DNA from: Micromonospora tarapacensis | GTDB lineage: Bacteria; Actinomycetota; Actinomycetes; Mycobacteriales; Micromonosporaceae | Direction: 5' to 3' | NCBI RefSeq assembly: GCF_019697375.1 | Contig: NZ_JAHCDI010000004.1 | Span: forward strand, 483,324-547,323 | DNA length: 64,000 nt | In this document: piece by piece, positions 46,987-62,142 of the stretch | Layout of the letters: each line of letters opens with the position of its first letter | How positions within the stretch are numbered: position 1 is the stretch's first letter | Program-made: the position numbers and the translations under genes | Notes under the pieces: model-generated | Database searches by the model: none | Told to the model about the DNA's origin: nothing | What the model saw: only the letters and a program-made list of their open reading frames with translations

Positions 46987-47910
46987 GTGATCCTCGCCCG
47001 GTTAGATGGGCGGGTGGCGGTACGCATCGACATTGACGCCCTGCGGGCGGCGGCAGGGGCCGTGGCCTGCGAGGTGGCGGAGAAGCTTCGGTCAGCTGGG
47101 CAACCTCACGCGATCGTGCCGGTGGGCGGGGGAGCGTCGGGCACCATCCGGGCGGCCCGGCAACCACCGTACGAGGTGTGGGTGGGGGTCACCGCGGACG
47201 GCTTCACCGCCGAGTGTGACTGCTCGACGCCGGACGAGTTGTGCGGCCACGCGGTGGCGCTCGCCGAGGCGGCCCTGGCGGAGGGATTCGCGTGGTCGTC
47301 GTTGGCCACGCCACCCTCGGCCGAGGAGGTCGACTCCCGGATCGCCGAGCTGGCCGACCTCGCGGGCGGCATCCCGGCCCGACGGCTGGCGTTGCTGGTC
47401 GCCGAGTGGGCCGCTGCGGATCGTGTGCTGGAGACCCAGCTGCTGGGGTACGCCGGGCGGCTGGCCCCGCTCACCGAGGCCGAGCTGGCCGACATCGGCC
47501 GCACCGTCGACAACCTGGCCCACGAGGCGACCAGCGGCCACCGCTGGGACCTGCACGACGTGGAGAAAGCCGGCCGGGCCATCGTCGAGGAGGTGCGGGT
47601 GCTGAGCCGACGCCCGGCCGACCCTGCGGCGCTGCTGGTGGTCGAGCGGGCTGCCCGCGCGTGGGACGGGTTGGCCGGTCACCTCAACGATGCCTGGGAA
47701 ACCTACGAGGAGGAACCGGCCGAGATCGGTGGGGCGCTGCGGGCGGCCCACATCCAACTCTGCGAGCAGGTGCAGCCGGACCCCGACGAGCTGGCCGCCC
47801 GGCTGACCGAGATCATCGAGACGGCCGAGGTCGAGTCCTGTCTCGACGAGCCGGAGGACTACCTCGGTGTGCTGGGCCGTGACCGGGTCAAGGCGCTGCG
47901 CCGCCGCTGA
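46987..47910 (+). CDS. SWIM zinc-finger-like protein
   Basis: About 307 residues from GTG 46987 (GTG 47014 is an alternative; neither has a clear ribosome site). A SWIM-type zinc site CDCSTPDELCGH (Cys77, Cys79, Cys86, His88 in the CxC...CxH pattern) follows a beta-rich region typical of the domain (EVWVGVTADGFTAECDCS). The C-terminal ~200 residues are helical and acidic. SWIM domains bind DNA or protein; the role here is unknown. Confidence 0.75.
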   Translation: MILARLDGRVAVRIDIDALRAAAGAVACEVAEKLRSAGQPHAIVPVGGGASGTIRAARQPPYEVWVGVTADGFTAECDCSTPDELCGHAVALAEAALAEGFAWSSLATPPSAEEVDSRIAELADLAGGIPARRLALLVAEWAAADRVLETQLLGYAGRLAPLTEAELADIGRTVDNLAHEATSGHRWDLHDVEKAGRAIVEEVRVLSRRPADPAALLVVERAARAWDGLAGHLNDAWETYEEEPAEIGGALRAAHIQLCEQVQPDPDELAARLTEIIETAEVESCLDEPEDYLGVLGRDRVKALRRR

Positions 47911-47949
47911 GCAGGCGGAGGCGGTCCGGGTGCGGTGGGGCCTCGGTGG

Positions 47950-48603
47950 TCAGCGGGCCGCGGGGACCGGGACCTTCTTCGCCCAGCGGACCTCCCCGTC
48001 CGCCTCGACGTGACAGAACGCCACCACCAGGTGCGACGGGTCGGTCAGCGGCGCGGCTGCGACGCCCATCCGGAACAGCGCGACCAGGCTGCCGTCGGCG
48101 ACCGCGCGGGTGCCTACCGCGCCGAGGTTGTCCGGGGTGCTCAGCGAGTCACTCGACCAGGGGCGCGAGGCGACGCCGGCGAGCCAGTCGTAGCGTTCGG
48201 CCAGCACCTCGTACGAGCCGGCCCAGTTGGATCCGGTGCCGCCGGTGGCGTCCCAGCCGAGGATCGGGCGCATCACGCGGGCGGGACGGTCGCGGCTGTC
48301 CAGCAGGATCACCTGGTAGGTGCCCGGCTGGCCCGGCCCGGACCAGTGCAGCCGCAGCAGCACCGACTGGTCGTCCGGATCGCCGGCGACAGTCTTTCCC
48401 GCGTTCCGTGCGCCGTGCGCGGCGGCAAGGTCGGAGACCTGGCCGGGCTCGGGCAGCAGAGCCTCGACGGTCACCGTGACCGCGTCGCCGCCGCTGCGCC
48501 ACTCGTGCTCGCGTTCGCGGAACCGGTCCACGGTGGCCAGCACGGCCACGGTCGCCGCCACGAGAGCCACCACCCAGCGCAGCCGTGCCCCGTGCCTGCC
48601 CAT
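47950..48603 (-). CDS. Hypothetical membrane-anchored protein
   Basis: About 217 residues from ATG 48603. One N-terminal transmembrane helix (LRWVVALVAATVAVLATV) places the rest outside the cell. The extracellular domain (DAVTVTVEALLPEPGQ ... VRWAKKVPVPAAR) matches no family I know. A start at 48642 would add 13 residues. It is divergent from rapZ. Confidence 0.6.
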   Translation of the reverse strand: MGRHGARLRWVVALVAATVAVLATVDRFREREHEWRSGGDAVTVTVEALLPEPGQVSDLAAAHGARNAGKTVAGDPDDQSVLLRLHWSGPGQPGTYQVILLDSRDRPARVMRPILGWDATGGTGSNWAGSYEVLAERYDWLAGVASRPWSSDSLSTPDNLGAVGTRAVADGSLVALFRMGVAAAPLTDPSHLVVAFCHVEADGEVRWAKKVPVPAAR

Positions 48604-48752
48604 GGCCGGAGGATAGCGGCGCGCGGGGCCGCGCGCCGTCACCCGCCCGACACCAGTGGGGCGTCCCGTCCACCCGCCGCCGGCGAGCTAGAGTCGCTGC
48701 TTGACCATGCCCGGTCGGCATCGACCGGGGCACCACGGCTGGGGGGTTGACG

Positions 48753-49678
48753 GTGGGCGAGGCGCACACGACCGGTCACCGGGCCGGCGTACCGGGCGAA
48801 CAGGCCGGGACGGTGGCCGAGACGGACACCACGCTGGTGGTGGTCACCGGCCTCTCCGGTGGTGGGCGCAGCACGGTGGCCCGAGCCCTGGAGAACGTCG
48901 GCTTCTACGTCGTCGACAACCTGCCGCAGGCGCTGCTGCTCGACATGGCCGAACTGGCGGTGAAGGCGGGCGGGGCGGCCAGGCGTACCGCCATGGTGCT
49001 GGACGTGCGATCCCGGGCCTTCTCCACCGACCTGGCGGAGGCGATCCGGCAGCTGAAGGAGCGTGGCTACGCCCCCCGGGTGGTCTTCGTCGACGCCGAC
49101 GACGAGGTGCTGATCCGCCGGTTCGAGAGCGTACGGCGCTCGCACCCGTTGCAGGGCGACGGGCGGCTCGCCGACGGCATCGCGGTCGAGCGGGGTCTGC
49201 TGGAGGAGGCCCGGGAGCAGGCCGACGTGATCGTCGACACCAGTCACCTCAACGTCAACCAGCTGCGCCGCCGGATCGAGGAGCTGTTCGGCGGTGAGGA
49301 CGCCCGCCGGCTGCGGCTGACGGTGCTCTCCTTCGGCTTCAAGTACGGCCTGCCGCCGGACGCCGACTTCGTGCTCGACGCCCGGTTCCTGCCCAACCCG
49401 TACTGGGTGCCCGAGCTGCGCGAGCACACCGGGCGGGAGGAGGCGGTCAGCGCGTACGTCCTGGGGCAGGAGGGTGCGGACGCCTTCGTCGACGCGTACG
49501 CGGACCTGGTGAACGCCACCACGGCCGGCTTCGAACGGGAGGGCAAGCGCTACCTGACGGTGGCGGTCGGTTGCACCGGTGGCAAGCATCGCAGTGTGGC
49601 GATCGCCGAGGAGTTGGCGGCCCGGCTGCGGCGCGCCGGGCTGGCCGCCAACGCCCAGCACCGGGACCTGGGGCGGGA

Positions 49679-49682
<4 letters not shown>
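48753..49682 (+). CDS. rapZ: RNase adapter protein RapZ (YvcJ family)
   Basis: A 309-residue nucleotide-binding protein. The P-loop-like motif is [11 protein letters not shown] (an arginine replaces lysine, as usual in actinobacteria). It is followed by [48 protein letters not shown]-type and [25 protein letters not shown], and [16 protein letters not shown] at the C-terminus. I chose GTG 48753, six bases after GGGGGG, over TTG 48747. It overlaps yvcK by four bases (ATGA), so the two are translationally coupled, a conserved rapZ-yvcK-whiA unit. Confidence 0.95.
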
Positions 49683-54156
<4,474 letters not shown>

Positions 54157-54157
<1 letters not shown>

Positions 54158-54948
54158 TGACGAACGCTCCCCGCCGGCCACTGATGGCCGGCAACTGGAA
54201 GATGAACCTCAATCACCTCGAGGCGAATCTGCTGGTGCAGAAGCTGGCGGCCAGCCTCACGGAGAAGCAGCTGACCGAGGTGGAGACGGTGGTGCTGCCG
54301 CCGTTCACCGACCTGCGTACGGTGCAGACTGCGGTGGAGGGTGACAGGCTGCTCATCGGCTACGGGGCCCAGGACGTCTCCCCGCACGCCTCGGGCGCCT
54401 ACACCGGCGAGATCGCCGGGCCGATGCTGGCCAAGCTGGGCTGCACCTACGTGGTGGTCGGGCACTCCGAACGGCGCGCCTACCATCACGAGGACGACGC
54501 GTTGGTGGGTGCCAAGGTGCAGGCGGCACTGACCCACGGGCTCACCCCGATCCTCTGCGTGGGGGAGGGGCTCGACGTCCGGGAGCAGGGCACCCACGTC
54601 GCGCACTGCACCAACCAGCTCGACGCGGCCCTCAAGGGGCTCACCGCCGAGCAGGTCGCCCGGGTGGTCGTCGCGTACGAGCCGGTCTGGGCGATCGGCA
54701 CCGGCAAGACGGCCACGCCGGAGGACGCCCAGGAGGTGTGCGGCGCGGTGCGGGCCCGGCTGGCCGGAACCTTCGACCAGGGCACCGCCGAGCAGGTTCG
54801 GATCCTCTACGGCGGCTCGGTGAAGTCGTCGAACGTCGCCTCGATCATGGCCCAGCCGGACGTCGACGGCGCCCTGGTGGGCGGCGCCAGCCTGGACGCC
54901 GAGGAGTTCGCGAAGATCTGCCGGTTCCCGGAGCACATCACCGGCTGA
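54157..54948 (+). CDS. tpiA: Triosephosphate isomerase
   Basis: A 263-residue TIM barrel interconverting dihydroxyacetone phosphate and glyceraldehyde-3-phosphate. The catalytic lysine is in GNWKMN, the histidine in [10 protein letters not shown], and the glutamate with the flexible lid in [15 protein letters not shown]. The phosphate loop is [10 protein letters not shown]. It is third in the gap-pgk-tpiA operon, with secG 95 bases downstream. Confidence 0.98.
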
Positions 54949-55043
54949 TCGCTCGCTATTCTTGACTCCGCCCGTCCGCAGGCCGGTGCCGCCGTGCCCG
55001 AACTGTCCGGGCGAGGATCGTAACGAGAGGACTGACCCCCGCC

Positions 55044-55304
55044 ATGCCGATCTGGTTCGCCTACACGTTGATCGTGTTGCTGGTCATCACGAGCGTCACA
55101 CTCACCATGCTGATCCTGCTGCACCGGGGCAAGGGCGGTGGGATGTCCAGCATGTTCGGCGGTGGCGTCAGCTCCAGCCTGGCCGGGTCCTCGGTCGCCG
55201 AGAAGAACCTCGACCGCTACACCGTTCTGGTGGCCATCGTCTGGTTCGCCTGCATCATCGGCCTCGGCCTCTGGCTCCGGCTTGAGGTGGGTACGGGCGT
55301 CTGA
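55044..55304 (+). CDS. secG: Protein translocase subunit SecG
   Basis: An 86-residue protein with two transmembrane helices (WFAYTLIVLLVITSVTLTMLI and VLVAIVWFACIIGLGLWL) around the conserved cytoplasmic loop HRGKGGGMSSMFGG. It is an accessory subunit of the SecYEG channel. It follows tpiA in the same order as in other actinobacteria. Confidence 0.95.
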   Translation: MPIWFAYTLIVLLVITSVTLTMLILLHRGKGGGMSSMFGGGVSSSLAGSSVAEKNLDRYTVLVAIVWFACIIGLGLWLRLEVGTGV

Positions 55305-55440
55305 GCCGACCCCCGAGTCGTACAATCTGCGCGCGGTCCGTCACCCGACGGCCCGCGCGCAGTCCGTTTCACCCGCTGCACCGCGTCGCCCGCCGTCCAC
55401 CCCCCGACGGCGGTCCCCTCCGACGACAGGAGCCAGCGCC

Positions 55441-55785
55441 GTGCCGAACGGCCACGTCATCCGGGGCGCCCGGGTCGGGTCCGCGCCCGCCCGCCACCCC
55501 GAACGTCACCAGCCGGTCCCGTGCCGGTCGGTCAGCTACTGGTGCCGCAACGGGCACCGCACCGACATCCGGATCGTCGCCGAGGTGGCGGCCCCGACCG
55601 TCTGGGACTGCCCGCGGTGCGGGCTGCCGGCCGGTCAGGACGCCCAGGATCCGCCCGGCCGGACCCGGGCGGAACCGTACAAGACCCACCTGGCGTACGT
55701 GAAGGAGCGGCGCACCGAGGCCGAGGGTGAGGCGATCCTCGCCGAGGCCCTGGCCGCCCTGCGCCGGCGTCGCGGCGCCCGCTGA
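55441..55785 (+). CDS. rbpA: RNA polymerase-binding protein RbpA
   Basis: A 114-residue actinobacterial protein that binds RNA polymerase and the principal sigma factor and stabilises the open complex. Family features are the N-terminal IRGARVGS, the zinc/core region YWCRNGH and WDCPRCGLPAGQD, and the C-terminal sigma-interaction segment EPYKTHLAYVKERRTEAEGEAILAEAL-like (split here between 'EPYKTHLAYVKERR' and 'EGEAILAEALAALR'). GTG 55441 is the start. It is convergent with pgl. Confidence 0.94.
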   Translation: MPNGHVIRGARVGSAPARHPERHQPVPCRSVSYWCRNGHRTDIRIVAEVAAPTVWDCPRCGLPAGQDAQDPPGRTRAEPYKTHLAYVKERRTEAEGEAILAEALAALRRRRGAR

Positions 55786-55794
55786 GCCCGCCCC

Positions 55795-56559
55795 TCACCG
55801 CAGGCTGCGGAAGCGGGCGGGGACGTCGGCGGCCGCCGCGCGGTCCAGCAGCCAGAGGGTGCGACCGGTGCCCTGCACACCGGCCGCCGGCACCTGCACC
55901 TGCCCGGCGCCGGCCAGCGCCATGCCGACCGCGTGGGCCTTGTCCGCACCGCTGGCCACCAGCCAGACCTCCTCGGCGGTGTTGATCGTCGGGAGGGTGA
56001 GGGTGACGCGCACCGGTGGTGGCTTCGGGCTACCCCGCACCGCGCTGACCGGGCGGCTCTCGTAGTGCACCGGGTGCTCGGGGAAGACCGAGGCGACGTG
56101 TCCGTCCTCGCCGACGCCGAGCATCAGCACGTCGAAGTGGGGCAGCACCGCGGTGCCGGGCCGGGCCGCCCGGGCGAGGTCGGCCGCGTACCCGGCGGCG
56201 GCCTCCTCCGGATCGGCACCGGCATCGGAGGCCGGCATCGGGTGGACCCGCGCGGGGTCCACCGGCAGCGTGTCGAGCAGCGCCGCCCGGGCCTGGGTCT
56301 CGTTGCGCTCCGGGTCGCCGGCGGGCAGGAACCGTTCGTCACCCCACCAGAAGTCCACCCGGGACCAGTCGACCGCGTCCCGGGCCGGCAGTTCGGTGAC
56401 CGCCCGGTAGACCGCCGCGGCGATCCGACCGCCGGTGAGTACCACCGACGCCTGCCCCCGCTCGGCCTGCGCGTCGAGCAGCCTCACCACCAACCGGGCC
56501 GCGACCGCCTGCGCCAGCAGGTCGGCGTCGGCGTGGACGGCGACGCTCGCCTCACTCAT
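55795..56559 (-). CDS. pgl: 6-phosphogluconolactonase
   Basis: A 254-residue enzyme that hydrolyses 6-phosphogluconolactone in the oxidative pentose phosphate pathway. The family motifs are VDFWWGDERFLP, LMLGVGEDGHVASVFP and RVTLTLPTIN. It starts at ATG 56559, downstream of opcA on the same strand, as last gene of the tkt-tal-pgi-zwf-opcA-pgl cluster. The long open frame upstream of this ATG is read-through of an opcA shadow frame. Confidence 0.96.
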   Translation of the reverse strand: MSEASVAVHADADLLAQAVAARLVVRLLDAQAERGQASVVLTGGRIAAAVYRAVTELPARDAVDWSRVDFWWGDERFLPAGDPERNETQARAALLDTLPVDPARVHPMPASDAGADPEEAAAGYAADLARAARPGTAVLPHFDVLMLGVGEDGHVASVFPEHPVHYESRPVSAVRGSPKPPPVRVTLTLPTINTAEEVWLVASGADKAHAVGMALAGAGQVQVPAAGVQGTGRTLWLLDRAAAADVPARFRSLR

Positions 56560-56617
56560 GGGTGTCCCTCCGCGACCGCACAGCGGTCGTTGTCGTACCA
56601 GCTCAGGGGCAGGGCGG

Positions 56618-57634
56618 TCAGGAGCCGATGCTGGTGGTGGGGTGTGCGGAGACGCCCGCCTCGGCCCGCTGGGCGGTGGCCGGGTCCTTCCAGACGTGCA
56701 CCCGGTGGCCGGGTCGCCGGTCCAGGTTGGACAGCCCGGCGAAGGCGCCCAGCGCCTCCGCGTACACCTGGTCGGGGCCGAGCCGGCGCAACTCCTCGGC
56801 CAGTTCGTCGCCGAGCGGCCGGCGCACCAGCGGCAGCATCCGGTCCTCCTGGCCGGTCCGCCGGAAGGTGGCCATGCTGTCCTCACGGGTCAGCGTCAAC
56901 TCGTCGCCGTTGGCGCAGCGCAGCAGCACCTCGCGCATGCGGGGGGCCTCCCGGCTGCGTTCCCAGCGTGGTTTGATGCCCAGCCGGCTGCGCAGCCAGC
57001 CGCGCATCAGCGCGGCGGTCGGATCGGCCGGCGGCGCGACCAGGACCGCCTCGGTGAGTTGCGCCTCGGTGGTGTCGAACGCGCCGGCGACCAGGGTGCG
57101 CCACGGGGTGATCCGGGTCCAGGCGAGGTCGGTGTCGCCGGGAGCGTAGTCCCGGGCGCGCTGCCGCAGCGCGTCGATCGGGTCGGCGGCCTGGGCGGTG
57201 TCGGTGATCCGCCGGTCGGCGACCACGCCGAGGAAGTCGGTGGCGATCTCGCTGGGCGGCTCGCCGTGCCACCAGGTCACCACGGGCACGTCCGGCACCA
57301 GCAGCGGCATCACCACCGACTCGGCGTGCAGCGCCAGCCGGCCGTACATCCGCATCACCACGGCCTCGCACGGGCCGAGCCGCCCGCCGACCACGATCTC
57401 CGCGTCGAGCCGGTTGCGGTCCCGGTCGACATCGGAGCGGACGACCACCAGCAGGCGGCACGGGTGGGCCGCCGCGGCTATGGTGGCCGCCGCCTCCGCG
57501 TCGCGGACCCGCTTCTCGTCGACCACCACGATCAGGGTCAGCGCCATACCGCTGGCCACGCCGCCGGCACTGCGCCGCTCGGCGGCGAGCGCCTTGACCA
57601 CCTCGTTGCCGGTGGTGTCCCACAGTCCGATCAA
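56618..57634 (-). CDS. opcA: Glucose-6-phosphate dehydrogenase assembly protein OpcA
   Basis: A 338-residue protein needed for full glucose-6-phosphate dehydrogenase activity in actinobacteria and cyanobacteria. Recognisable regions are IGLWDTTGNEVVKALAAERR, HPCRLLVVVRSD, VVMPLLVPDVPVVTWWHGEPP and DLAWTRITPWRTLVAGAFD. ATG 57634. It lies 31 bases after zwf in the same operon, the conserved order. Confidence 0.95.
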   Translation of the reverse strand: MIGLWDTTGNEVVKALAAERRSAGGVASGMALTLIVVVDEKRVRDAEAAATIAAAAHPCRLLVVVRSDVDRDRNRLDAEIVVGGRLGPCEAVVMRMYGRLALHAESVVMPLLVPDVPVVTWWHGEPPSEIATDFLGVVADRRITDTAQAADPIDALRQRARDYAPGDTDLAWTRITPWRTLVAGAFDTTEAQLTEAVLVAPPADPTAALMRGWLRSRLGIKPRWERSREAPRMREVLLRCANGDELTLTREDSMATFRRTGQEDRMLPLVRRPLGDELAEELRRLGPDQVYAEALGAFAGLSNLDRRPGHRVHVWKDPATAQRAEAGVSAHPTTSIGS

Positions 57635-57665
57635 CGGAGCCTCCTGGTTCGCTCGCCGTGCTCAG

Positions 57666-59180
57666 TCACGCCCGCCGCCAGGCCCGGCCCTCGCGGGCCA
57701 GCATCTCGTCGGCCGCCCGGGGGCCCCACTCGCCGGCCCGGTACCGCTCGGGCTTCGTGCCCTCCCAGGCGTGCTCCAGCGGATCCACCACGGCCCAGCT
57801 CTGCTCGACCTCGGCGGCGTCCGGGAACAGCGTCCGGTCGCCGATCAGCACGTCCAGCACCAACCGCTCGTACGCCTCAGGGCTGGACTCGGTGAACGCC
57901 TCGCCGTACTGGAAGTCCATCGCGATGTCGCGGACCTCCATCGTGGTCCCCGGCACCTTGGAACCGAACTTGAGCACCACGCCCTCGTCCGGCTGGACCC
58001 GGATGACCAGTTGGTTGTTGCCGAGCATCTCCATGTCGGCCGCGGTGAACGGCAGGTGCGGTGCCCTCTTGAACATCACCGCGACCTCGGTCACCCGGCG
58101 CGGCAGCCGCTTGCCGGCCCGGATGTAGAACGGCACCTCCGCCCACCGGCGGTTCTGGATGCCGAGCCGCACCGCCACGTACGTCTCGGTGGTCGAGGTC
58201 GGCGGGACGCCGTCCTCCTCCAGGTAGCCCTTGGCCCGTTGGCCGCCGACCCAGCCGGGCAGGTACTGCCCGCGCACGGTGCCCTGTTCGACGTCCTTCG
58301 GCAGGGTGATGGCCTTGAGCACCTTGAGCTTCTCGGTCCGGATCTCGTCGGCGTCGAAGCTGGTCGGCTCCTCCATCGCCACCAGGGCGAGCAGTTGCAG
58401 CAGGTGGTTCTGCAACACGTCCCGGGCGGTGCCGACGGAGTCGTAGAAGCCGGCCCGGCTGCCGATCCCGACGTCCTCGGCCATGGTGATCTGCACCGAG
58501 TCGACGTACTGCGAGTTCCACAGCGGCTCGAAGAGGTTGTTGGCGAAGCGCAGGGCGAGGATGTTCTGGACCGTCTCCTTGCCAAGGTAGTGGTCGATGC
58601 GGAACACGTCCTGCCGGGTGAAGACGTCGTCGACCAGGTCGTTGAGCGCCTTGGCCGAGGGCAGGTCGTTGCCGAACGGCTTCTCCACCACCACCCGGCG
58701 CCAGCCGCCGCACTTGGCGTTGTCGGCCATGTCGGTGCGCGCCAACTGCTTGAGCACCACCGGGAACGCGGCCGGCGGGATGGAGAAGTAGAACGCGGCG
58801 TTGCCGTTGATGCCGTGGCTCTCGCGCAGGCTCTCCAGACAGTGCGCGAGGTTGTCGAAGGCGGCGTCGTCGTCGAACGACCCGCCGACGAACTTGATGT
58901 TGTGTTCGAGGCGCGACCACACCTCCTCCCGCCAGGGCGTCCGGGCGTGTGCCCTGGCCGCCTCGCGGGCCAGCGCGGCGAAGTCGCCGTCACCCCAGTC
59001 CCGCCGGGCGAACCCGGCAACCACGAAGCCGGGTGGCAGCAGTCCCCGGTTGGCCAGGTCGTACACCGCGGGCAACAGCTTCTTCTGGGCCAGGTCACCG
59101 GTGACACCGAAGATCACCAGAGCACATGGCTCCGGGATCCGGGGCAGTCGCCGGTCCTGCGGGTCGCGCAGCGGGTTCAC
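57666..59180 (-). CDS. zwf: Glucose-6-phosphate 1-dehydrogenase
   Basis: A 504-residue enzyme for the first, NADP-reducing step of the pentose phosphate pathway. The nucleotide motif is [17 protein letters not shown], the active site [13 protein letters not shown], and [10 protein letters not shown] the substrate region. I chose GTG 59180 (GAGGAGG five bases upstream) rather than an upstream ATG, because it gives the family N-terminus [20 protein letters not shown]. Operon neighbours are pgi upstream and opcA downstream. Confidence 0.97.
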   Translation of the reverse strand: MNPLRDPQDRRLPRIPEPCALVIFGVTGDLAQKKLLPAVYDLANRGLLPPGFVVAGFARRDWGDGDFAALAREAARAHARTPWREEVWSRLEHNIKFVGGSFDDDAAFDNLAHCLESLRESHGINGNAAFYFSIPPAAFPVVLKQLARTDMADNAKCGGWRRVVVEKPFGNDLPSAKALNDLVDDVFTRQDVFRIDHYLGKETVQNILALRFANNLFEPLWNSQYVDSVQITMAEDVGIGSRAGFYDSVGTARDVLQNHLLQLLALVAMEEPTSFDADEIRTEKLKVLKAITLPKDVEQGTVRGQYLPGWVGGQRAKGYLEEDGVPPTSTTETYVAVRLGIQNRRWAEVPFYIRAGKRLPRRVTEVAVMFKRAPHLPFTAADMEMLGNNQLVIRVQPDEGVVLKFGSKVPGTTMEVRDIAMDFQYGEAFTESSPEAYERLVLDVLIGDRTLFPDAAEVEQSWAVVDPLEHAWEGTKPERYRAGEWGPRAADEMLAREGRAWRRA

Positions 59181-59217
59181 GCCGCCTCCTCGCTCCGCTC
59201 GTCCACGTCTTCCATCG

Positions 59218-60870
59218 TCATGCCCGCAGTGACCCGACCGCATCGAGCAGCTGGGCCAGGCCCGCCGACCGGTCGGTCAGGTGCAGCCGCAGCAACGGGC
59301 GCCGGCGGCCGGTCAGGGCACGCCGGTCACCGGCGGCCTGCGCCGCCTGAAGCTCCCCGAAGGTGTACGGCCTTCCGGGCACCGGCAGATCAACGTCGAC
59401 CGTACCGGTCACCTGAAGAAAGCTACCCAACTGCGGCCCGCCCTTGTGGTACTGCCCGGTGGAGTGCAGGTAGCGCGGTCCCCAACCGAAGGTGACCGGC
59501 CGGCCGCTGGCCCGGGCCAGCAGCGGACGCAGCCCGGCTGCGGCGACGTCGGCGTGCCGGTCGAGGTAGGCCGTCACGGCCAGGTAGCCACCGTCGTCCA
59601 TCCCGTCGAGCAGGTGGCGCAGCGCGCCGGCCAGGTCGGCCGCAACGCCCGAGGCCGGGTACACCTCGATCGCGCCCTCGACGGACGACGGCGCCGACGC
59701 CGGTGGGCCCTCGGCCAGGATCGCCGTGGTGTGTTCCTTGGCCTCGGCCACGTTCGGCTGGTCGAACGGGTCGACCCCGAGCACCGTGGCGGCGATGGCG
59801 GTCGCGTACTCCCAGGCCAGGAACTGGGCGCCGAGCGGGCCGTTGACCGCGACGTCGGGTGTCGCCGTCCCCGGTGTGGGCACGTCACCGGCGGCGAGCG
59901 CGCCGCCGTAGCTGACGGTGAGCACCTCCGTGCCGGTCACCCCGGGGCTGTCCGGGGACTCGACCACCACCGGCAGGAGGCCGAGGCCGTCCTTGCCGGT
60001 GGACTCGGCGAGCAGCTGCTCCACCCAGTCGCCGAGCCCTTCGACGCCGGTGCCGTCGGCGACCAGCGCGACCTTGTCCCGCCCGGCGGTGGCGGCGGCG
60101 GCGAGCGCGGCGCCGAGCGCCAGACCGGGGTTGTCCTCCGTCCGGTCCAGCGACGCCGCGAACTCGTCGGCCTGGTCGAGCAGGTCGGCCACCGCGACAC
60201 CGGCCAGCGCGCAGGGAACCAGCCCGAACGCGGTCAGCGCCGCGTACCGGCCGCCCACCTCGGGGTCGGCGAGCACGCTGATCGCGCCGAGCTCCGCGGC
60301 GACCGCCTCCAGCGGCGAGCCCGGGTCGGTGACCACGACGAAGTGCCGGCCGGCCTCGGCCTCGGTCATCCCGGCGTCCAGGAACGCCTGCCAGTAGGCG
60401 CGCCGGTGGCTGTCGGTCTCCACGGTGGAGCCGGACTTGCTGGCCACCACCACCACGGTGCGTTCCAGCCGGTCGGCAAGCGCGGCCCGGACCTGCCCGG
60501 GATCGGTGGTGTCGAGCACGGTCAGTGGGCGGCCGGTGGTGCGCGCGATGACCTCCGGCGCGAGCGACGAGCCGCCCATGCCGGCGAGCACCACGTGGTC
60601 CAGGTCGGCAAGTTCCGCCGTCAGCTCGGCGAGCTGGGGGAGCAGCTCACGGCCCCGACGGTGGGCGTACACCCAGCCGAGTCCGACCGCCGCGCCGGCC
60701 GCCGCCTCCGGACCCCACAACGTGGGATCCTGGGCGGCGAGCCGGCCTGGGACGCCCGCGTCGACCAGGGCCCGCCGGGTGGATGCCGGTGCGCTGGCGT
60801 CGACGGCCCGCGCGCCGTACACGGCGAGACCCGCGGCGGCCTCGGCCGGTGCGGCCAGCAGGTCACCCAC
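59218..60870 (-). CDS. pgi: Glucose-6-phosphate isomerase (actinobacterial type)
   Basis: A 550-residue enzyme interconverting glucose-6-phosphate and fructose-6-phosphate. The SIS-fold regions are [20 protein letters not shown] and [19 protein letters not shown]. The C-terminal block includes [17 protein letters not shown] and [18 protein letters not shown]. The sequence is of the divergent actinobacterial form fused or adjacent to transaldolase, distinct from the enterobacterial type. It is 48 bases after tal. Confidence 0.94.
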   Translation of the reverse strand: MGDLLAAPAEAAAGLAVYGARAVDASAPASTRRALVDAGVPGRLAAQDPTLWGPEAAAGAAVGLGWVYAHRRGRELLPQLAELTAELADLDHVVLAGMGGSSLAPEVIARTTGRPLTVLDTTDPGQVRAALADRLERTVVVVASKSGSTVETDSHRRAYWQAFLDAGMTEAEAGRHFVVVTDPGSPLEAVAAELGAISVLADPEVGGRYAALTAFGLVPCALAGVAVADLLDQADEFAASLDRTEDNPGLALGAALAAAATAGRDKVALVADGTGVEGLGDWVEQLLAESTGKDGLGLLPVVVESPDSPGVTGTEVLTVSYGGALAAGDVPTPGTATPDVAVNGPLGAQFLAWEYATAIAATVLGVDPFDQPNVAEAKEHTTAILAEGPPASAPSSVEGAIEVYPASGVAADLAGALRHLLDGMDDGGYLAVTAYLDRHADVAAAGLRPLLARASGRPVTFGWGPRYLHSTGQYHKGGPQLGSFLQVTGTVDVDLPVPGRPYTFGELQAAQAAGDRRALTGRRRPLLRLHLTDRSAGLAQLLDAVGSLRA

Positions 60871-60918
60871 GCCGCCACCCCGGGCGGGCGGCGGTGTGGG
60901 TGATGCCGGGACGCACCG

Positions 60919-62124
60919 TCACGCATTCCCTCCGGCCCGTGCGGCGGCGTCGGCGTTGCTCCGGGCCGCGTCGCCCGGGTTGCCGCTGCCCTGTCCGGCG
61001 GCGGCCAGCGACTTGCGTACGCCGTCGAGCAACTCGTGCCAGCTCGCCTCGAACTTCTGCACGCCCTCACGCTCCAGCGTGTCGATCACGTCGGCCAGGT
61101 CCACGCCCACCGAGGCGAGGCCCGCGAAGACCTCCCGGGCGTCGTCGTAGGCGCCGGTGACGGTGTCGGGGCGGGTCTCGCCGTGCTCCGCGTACGCGTG
61201 GATGACCGGTTCCGGCATGGTGTTCACCGTGCCGGGGGCGATCAGCTCCTCGACGTAGATCACGTCGCGGTAGTCCGGGTTCTTGGTCGAGGTGGAGGCC
61301 CACAGCGGTCGCTGCGGGTGCGCCCCGGCGTCGGCCAGCGACTGCCAGCGGTCGGTGGAGAAGACCTCGCTGTAGCGCTCGTAGGCCAACTGGGCGTTGG
61401 CGACGGCGGCGCGTCCCCTGAGTGCCAGCGCACGCTCTTTGCCCGCGCTGTCGGAAGCCTCGCCGGCTATCCGATCCAATCGCTTGTCCACCTCGCTGTC
61501 GACCCGGGAGACGAAGAACGAGGCCACCGAGCCGATCGTGCTCAGGTCGTGGCCGTTGGCCTTCGCCTGCTCCAGGCCGGCCAGGAACGCCTCCATCACC
61601 TGCGAGTAGCGGTCCAGGCCGAAGATGAGCGTGACGTTGACGCTGATCCCCTCGGCGAGGGTGGCGGTGATCGCCGGCAGGCCGGCCTCGGTCGCCGGGA
61701 TCTTGATGAACAGGTTCGGCCGGTCGACCAGCCACCACAGCGCCTTGGCCTCGGCCACCGTGCGCTGCGACTCGTGGGCCAGTCGCGGGTCCACCTCGAT
61801 GGAGACCCGGCCGTCGACGCCCGCGCTGGCGTCGTACGACGGGCGCATCACGTCGCAGGCCCACCGCACGTCGTACGTGGTGAGCATGCGGACGGCCTCT
61901 TCGACGTCGACGCCCCGGGCGGCCAGGTCCCGTAGTTGCCAGTCGTACTCGTCGGCGTCGCTCAACGCCTTGGCGAAGATCGTCGGGTTGGTGGTCACCC
62001 CGACCACGTGCTTCTCCCGGCGCAGCTGGTCCAGCCCGCCGGAGGACAGTCGTACCCGAGAAAGATCGTCGAGCCAGACCGCCACTCCCGCGGCGGAAAG
62101 CTCGCCCAGCCTGTCGGTCGTCAT
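60919..62124 (-). CDS. tal: Transaldolase
   Basis: A 401-residue enzyme of the non-oxidative pentose phosphate pathway. It begins [20 protein letters not shown], with [16 protein letters not shown], the Schiff-base lysine in [15 protein letters not shown] and [15 protein letters not shown] 62124 is preferred; TTG 62133, closer to GAGGGGAG, is an alternative adding three residues. It lies between tkt and pgi. Confidence 0.96.
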   Translation of the reverse strand: MTTDRLGELSAAGVAVWLDDLSRVRLSSGGLDQLRREKHVVGVTTNPTIFAKALSDADEYDWQLRDLAARGVDVEEAVRMLTTYDVRWACDVMRPSYDASAGVDGRVSIEVDPRLAHESQRTVAEAKALWWLVDRPNLFIKIPATEAGLPAITATLAEGISVNVTLIFGLDRYSQVMEAFLAGLEQAKANGHDLSTIGSVASFFVSRVDSEVDKRLDRIAGEASDSAGKERALALRGRAAVANAQLAYERYSEVFSTDRWQSLADAGAHPQRPLWASTSTKNPDYRDVIYVEELIAPGTVNTMPEPVIHAYAEHGETRPDTVTGAYDDAREVFAGLASVGVDLADVIDTLEREGVQKFEASWHELLDGVRKSLAAAGQGSGNPGDAARSNADAAARAGGNA

Positions 62125-62142
62125 GTGCGCCAAACGCTCCCC